From assembly GCA_014529385.2 (NCBI GenBank), contig CM043945.1:94710112-94774111 (forward strand): DNA of 64,000 nucleotides, read 5' to 3'. A model generated the notes under the pieces. It did no database searches, was not told where the DNA came from, and saw nothing but the letters and a program-made list of their open reading frames with translations. How positions within the stretch are numbered: the first letter of the stretch is position 1; each line of letters begins with the position of its first letter. This DNA comes from Adiantum capillus-veneris (lineage: Eukaryota; Streptophyta; Polypodiopsida; Polypodiales; Pteridaceae). The translations under genes and the position numbers were made by a program. Shown here one piece after another: positions 59,725 to 64,000 of this stretch.

Positions 59725-61248
59725 ATGCACTTACGCTCTGGGCGGGTGCTAGAACACGAGCATATTGAGGGTGCCTCTGTTCATACGGACACCCATTACC
59801 CATCCACGATAAGCTCTAGATCCTCAGCGGGGACACAAGGTAGCACCACCCAAGACCCTAAAATAGCCGCTAGTGATTCCTCCTCCGACTCAGAAATCAT
59901 GGAAGCATACCCTAACCAAAACACTGAGAGAGAAGGCCATGCACCTCCCGGAGCTCCACAGCCTAGTACTAGTATGTTTAGCCGTTTCATGGAAACATTA
60001 GGTAGAGCTACTCGCTCGGAACCTGATGCAAATGAAGCACACGAAGAGGATGGGTTGGACTCTGACACACCTCTACGATACCCCATTGAGTTAAATAGTG
60101 CCTATGGAAAAGTGCTATATAACGCCTTATTGGACACGGGTGCTAAATACAATCTGATATCCTATGGGGTGTGGTGTCAGTTAGGGAAGCCACCTCTATC
60201 TGAGAGTATTATCCAAGTCAAGGGTGTCAACAAGAAAAAAACTACGATTTTTGGAATCTGGCACACTTCTGTCAGTTATGACAATGGGGTGGTAGCTCAA
60301 GACTTTTTGGTCATGCCTACTGGAACTATGGAGGGTAATATAAACCTAGGCCGCACGTGGATGATAGCCACCAAATGCACTATTGATTGGGGGACTGGGG
60401 GTGTTACAACGCAAAAACCAACTCTTAGCCCTACCACTCAAGCCATAGTCCCTGAGATATTGCCCAAGGAAATAAAACCCAAGACATTGCATGTCCAGGA
60501 GGTTGAACCATACGTCCCCATAGCCCAACTCTCTAGAGCTTCAACTAATGTAGTTGAAAGAAAGCTTGAGACACACAAGAACCATCCTAATGTAACGAAG
60601 AAAACATATAAGTGGGTCCCTAAAACCTCTGTAGTGAGCATGGTTGATGCAAAAAAACGGAAACCTAGTAAGAAACGTACCACTCGCTCCAAGAAAAGTA
60701 AGAAAATGTTGCGATGGATCCCTAAACGACTATTGGAAGCCCAAGGCTACTATCAAGGAAATGATCAAATCTGCGTGCCAAAACGTAGATTGTGCTCTTA
60801 CCTATCACCTGACCCAAGTGAGCCCAATCCCTTAGTTCCAAAACGAATCAATGATTATGGAAAGAAAAAAATCACAGAATGCTACACACCTGCTCCCGAG
60901 CTAGTTTGGGTACCAAAGAAAGAACGATTTGTTCCACCTAGCTCAGGAAGGGGAGAGTCCCATGAAGATTCTAGCTCATCATGTAATACATCCATAGAGG
61001 TAAAAGCTTCTACACAGCCTCCATCTATAGTAGTGGACCTCCATGAAGCTACAAAAGAATCCACACCTCCCAGTGTTCAAGAATCACCTAATGAACCACT
61101 TCAAGTTCGATCCTGGGAGAGTACCTTACCACCCTTGCAACTTGACGAGGCACCTAGGGTAATAGCAAACTACTGGCAAAAATCCTCACCTATTACCAAC
61201 TGGAACAATTGGTTTCAAAGGGTGACAAGCTCATTTCAAACGGTATGA
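59725..61248 (+). CDS. element G protein: Gag-like start, protease, W(V/I)PK repeats
   Basis: 507 codons, intact. Residues 1-9 MHLRSGRVL match the Gag start of element 1. A Ser/acid-rich segment follows (SSSDSE). Residues 115-220 form a retropepsin-like domain: PIELNSAYGKVLYNALLDTGAKYNLIS with DTG at 137-139, and NINLGRTWM as the C-terminal strand. Most of gag present in element 1 (core and zinc knuckles) is missing between residues 110 and 115. Residues 290-400 hold the repeats YKWVPK, LRWIPKRLL, CVPKRR, LVPKRI and VWVPKK among many Lys/Arg. The C terminus is acidic to neutral and ends RVTSSFQTV. No export signal or membrane segment. A protease without a Gag substrate in the same ORF is odd. 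Confidence 0.85.
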   Translation: MHLRSGRVLEHEHIEGASVHTDTHYPSTISSRSSAGTQGSTTQDPKIAASDSSSDSEIMEAYPNQNTEREGHAPPGAPQPSTSMFSRFMETLGRATRSEPDANEAHEEDGLDSDTPLRYPIELNSAYGKVLYNALLDTGAKYNLISYGVWCQLGKPPLSESIIQVKGVNKKKTTIFGIWHTSVSYDNGVVAQDFLVMPTGTMEGNINLGRTWMIATKCTIDWGTGGVTTQKPTLSPTTQAIVPEILPKEIKPKTLHVQEVEPYVPIAQLSRASTNVVERKLETHKNHPNVTKKTYKWVPKTSVVSMVDAKKRKPSKKRTTRSKKSKKMLRWIPKRLLEAQGYYQGNDQICVPKRRLCSYLSPDPSEPNPLVPKRINDYGKKKITECYTPAPELVWVPKKERFVPPSSGRGESHEDSSSSCNTSIEVKASTQPPSIVVDLHEATKESTPPSVQESPNEPLQVRSWESTLPPLQLDEAPRVIANYWQKSSPITNWNNWFQRVTSSFQTV

Positions 61249-62851
61249 TCTACCCAAGGAAGGGGGGAGTGTTTGTGGACATCCATCATTCACTTGCTTC
61301 CCTCTCAACCTTTTTCCCTGACCTCTTAATCTCCGATCTTAGGGAATGTATATATATAGCCTTATACTCACAAAAAAACAAAAATAGTAAAGAGCAAGAG
61401 CAATTAGCAAACGAGTATGCACATTAAAGTCAAAACATTGACTCAGACCTACACATGTCACATCTGGTACAGTGAAACAGAAACCTATGCCATAAAACAC
61501 CTTTGATCCTCATCACTTGAGTGATGGAGGGTAGGTAAGATTAGTACGATAGGAGTGTTTCTGTTTTAGAGTTGAGAGATTAGCAAAGTTCTCTTTTTCC
61601 ACTAATGTGCCTCCTGGAGGTATTCCTTTTGTTTCCTAGTGTGTACAGGAGCGTATTGCTATTGATAGGATTTGGATCTTCATGGAACCTTCAAATCAAG
61701 CGCGACCATCAACACAAACAGGTGTTTCTTGTCCATTAGCATTGCCCTTATCTTTTTTGCATCCATGTTTGTCTGCTTTGATTGTGATTGGTAGCATAAT
61801 ATTCAGCGCATTTGCTTAGTATCAAACATTTAATTCAATGTAGTGTTTTGTCATAATCACTTGTTTAGGTGTAAAAATCAAGCAGTCCGACTAAGCTAGT
61901 TTGACCAAGCTAGGTATTAGAAATCTTCTCTTAATACCATGGGGAATGCCTTCCTAATAAGCAATGGTTACTTAGGTTCTTAATCCGATTTAGGCAGCAT
62001 TGTATGAAATGTACTAGGGCTTTCTAGTGGGCTTAACCCTATTGACCTTTAGCGTAAGTATTATAAAGGGAGTTTACTAATGTGATGAGCCTGGGGAGTG
62101 TAACAATGTTTTATGACCCCCCAAAGTTACAAAATGAAAATGCTGAAAATGAACAAACAAAAAATCAAAGTGCCATAATGTAAAATTTTAAGCTGGAAGA
62201 GAAATCTCAGCTTGATTTGGTACTTCACTCACATGTATTGCCTATGGTACTAGAGCCCTAGAGGTTCCCAGTGTGGGCGCTTTTCCTTGAAAAGCAAAAA
62301 ACCCAAGGCATACAAAATAAGCACACACATCATAATTGAATCAATGTGAAAAGACCTTGGGGGGTCAAAGAAAAAGTAATCAGTCAGGCGATGATTTCAT
62401 GAGAAATTCATTTTATGGTAGCTTAACTACAAGGTTTTCTAGATATAGCCTCTAGTCAGCCCTTGAACATGAATACTTGGCTCTCGCGATTAAACAACTT
62501 AATTGACCACTGAAAATTAAGAAGCTTACCCATGGTATTAATATTCGATCTCTAGTGCTTTTCGACCGTCAAATTAGTGACCCCAGACTTGTTTAATTTT
62601 TTGCCTTTACATCTGTTTATGCATTTGATTACATTGCAATTTAATGTTCATTGCTACCAAATTGTTTGAAATTCTTTTACCAATCAATGTGTCTACCTAA
62701 AACTGCATATGCTTTTTAAGAGAATGCAATTACTGTGCCAATGTTGTTTGATTTTGCAGTGACTGAAGAAGGCTAAGGACATTCATCTCAAATGCTCTTC
62801 CACCTCGACGAACCAGCTTCAACTCAATAGCTTCCGAGGACGGAATCTACA
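61249..62851 (+). other. 3' non-coding part of element G
   Basis: No ORF above background. The first 970 bp align with the 3' region of element 1 (642..1403). The rest up to the polypurine tract is specific to G within this window. Confidence 0.6.
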
Positions 62852-62866
62852 TCAGGAAGGGGGGCA
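62852..62866 (+). other. polypurine tract of G
   Basis: CAGGAAGGGGGGCA directly before the 3' LTR start TGTTAACC. Confidence 0.85.
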
Positions 62867-63160
62867 TGTTAACCCTCACGGCACACGGACACCCTATCAC
62901 CTACGATGGACGTGTATTATGTATTTGGTAGAGTCAGGTACCGGGCTTGTCGGACCAATAGGGAAAGGTAGAGTGATCGCCGATGAGAGGCGCACTTTAA
63001 CTTGGACATTCAAGGGATTAGTTGGTTAAGCATGGGCGCCCAAGTGTGAATGGGGTGAGCTCCTATAAAAGCCAACTAAACCTAATTTTTACTCATTCTC
63101 TCATTTGTGCAATTGAAGAGTGCTCTTGCTCCATCTCCATCTTCTTTTTCTTCACCTCCT

Positions 63161-63192
<32 letters not shown>

Positions 63193-63591
63193 GGAGAGTG
63201 TGTGTGCGATCGAGCATTACGAAGGCACGACGGCGGCGAAGCGGTTGAGCGCGGCACGACTGCAGCTTCTTCTTCATCGCGGCGAGGAATCCACCACGAA
63301 GGCGAGCGTAGAGCGGTGAGTGACACACCCTTTGTTTTCTTGAGCTTGCTAGTTTAGGCTTGTTGTGTGCTTGGAGCCGTTTGTGGCTCGCATACGGTGT
63401 ATTGGCAAGTCCCTTGCTTCTTCATCGCGGCGAGGAATCCACCACGAAGGCGAGCGTAGAGCGGTGAGTGACACACCCTTTGTTTTCTTGAGCTTGCTAG
63501 TTTAGGCTTGTTGTGTGCTTGGAGCCGTTTGTGGCTCGCATACGGTGTATTGGCAAGTCCCTTGCTTCGACAGTGCGGCAAGGAGCGCACA
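62867..63591 (+). repeat. 3' LTR of element G, with a 148-bp tandem duplication
   Basis: 725 bp. The unit 63273..63420 is repeated at 63421..63568, each starting TTCATCGCGGCGAGG and ending CCCTTGCTTC. The 5' LTR has it once. The join is at a shared GCTTC. Confidence 0.95.
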
Positions 63592-63596
63592 TCCTT

Positions 63597-64000
63597 TTCT
63601 AGCAAGAGTATCCTCCTCCGTTTCTCCAAATGAGAGCTTTTTCCCCTCCTTCCCCAAAAATGTCCCAAAAACCCTTAAAGAAAACCTCCAAGTCCTTTCC
63701 TCCCCGCTTGTTTTGGAGTTGCCAAAAAGAAGTAAATTTGTTGCTTTACTTTCCTATTTCTGGGAGCTTTCCCCATCATCCTCAAGTCTCCACAATCCAT
63801 GCATATTCTCCTCACAATCCCCTTGAGGCTGGACATTCACAGTGCCATGAATGTCCCATTGCCTCTTGTCATAAGCCATCTTCTCAACTAAAAGGGCCGG
63901 TCCATTAGGCGCCGTAAATGTGAACCAGCAATGCTTGCATGGCACCAACATCATGTGGAGTGCGCGGTGCGTACAGAGTGAGAGAAAGAAGAAGAGAGAC
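63597..64000. other. right flank
   Basis: Unique-looking sequence after element G. A 66-codon minus-strand ORF at 63754..63954 (VPCKHCWFTFTAPNGPALL) has two Cys but no motif I recognise. It could be a retroelement or gene scrap running past the window edge. Confidence 0.3.

Larger units (their letters stand above)
58129..63591 (+). mobile_element. element G: young non-autonomous LTR element
   Basis: 5,463 bp. The target duplication TCCTT is intact at 58124..58128 and 63592..63596. It has a 5' LTR of 575 bp, a tRNA-Asp-type primer site, a leader, one 507-codon ORF, a 1.6-kb non-coding part, a polypurine tract and a 3' LTR of 725 bp. By eye the LTRs are identical apart from a GT/GA microsatellite and a 148-bp tandem duplication in the 3' copy. 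It has no reverse transcriptase or integrase, so it must have been moved by another element's enzymes. Confidence 0.95.

Noticed and set aside
59797-60692. Minus-strand ORFs inside the element G gene
   Set aside because: They are shadows of the 507-codon plus-strand frame, which has clear homology to element 1.

Overview
The window is nuclear DNA of a land plant with a large, repeat-rich genome. The evidence is spliced GT-AG genes, a plastid-type transit peptide, plant-type Ty1/copia and Ty3/gypsy retrotransposons with tRNA-iMet- and tRNA-Asp-type primer sites, plant LINEs, a hAT transposon and long CT/GA/CA microsatellites. The huge retroelement-filled intron would suit a gymnosperm, fern or large-genome angiosperm, but I cannot assign a species.

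Only one host gene is supported. It is a ribose-5-phosphate isomerase (RpiA family) on the minus strand, in ten exons from 52790 to 25473, with coding sequence 945 nt and 314 residues. All exon phases agree, every junction is GT-AG and there is no internal stop. Its seventh intron (26449..50122) is 23,674 bp long and holds a nest of mobile elements. One residue of the active site looks lost: the family's catalytic Glu is Ala176, inside a 12-base string repeated in the next exon.

Layout. 1..8327: degenerate minus-strand Ty3/gypsy-type element with Gag and protease but no reverse transcriptase (element 1). 8328..17469: LINE scrap between direct repeats, then a 400-450 bp tandem repeat split by a decayed gypsy element (E2, 11264..16136). 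17475..23015: nearly complete minus-strand Ty1/copia element with TSD CAGGG. 23278..24424: LINE remnant. 25473..26448: RPI exons 8-10. 26449..50122: intron 7, holding gypsy A (+), hAT inside A, gypsy F (+) inside A, a LINE piece, gypsy B (-), a solo F-type LTR inside B's LTR, gypsy C (-) and gypsy D (-). 50123..52790: RPI exons 7-1. 53206..56741: minus-strand LINE. 58129..63591: a very young non-autonomous relative of element 1 (element G, + strand, TSD TCCTT), whose LTRs look identical except for a 148-bp duplication and a microsatellite.

Order of events read from interruptions: D was invaded by C, C by B, and B's LTR by a solo LTR of the F family. A was invaded by the hAT and by F. F and B were then joined through a truncated LINE. 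None of these insertions touches an RPI exon. Everything here comes from reading sequence and the supplied translations; no database search was run.
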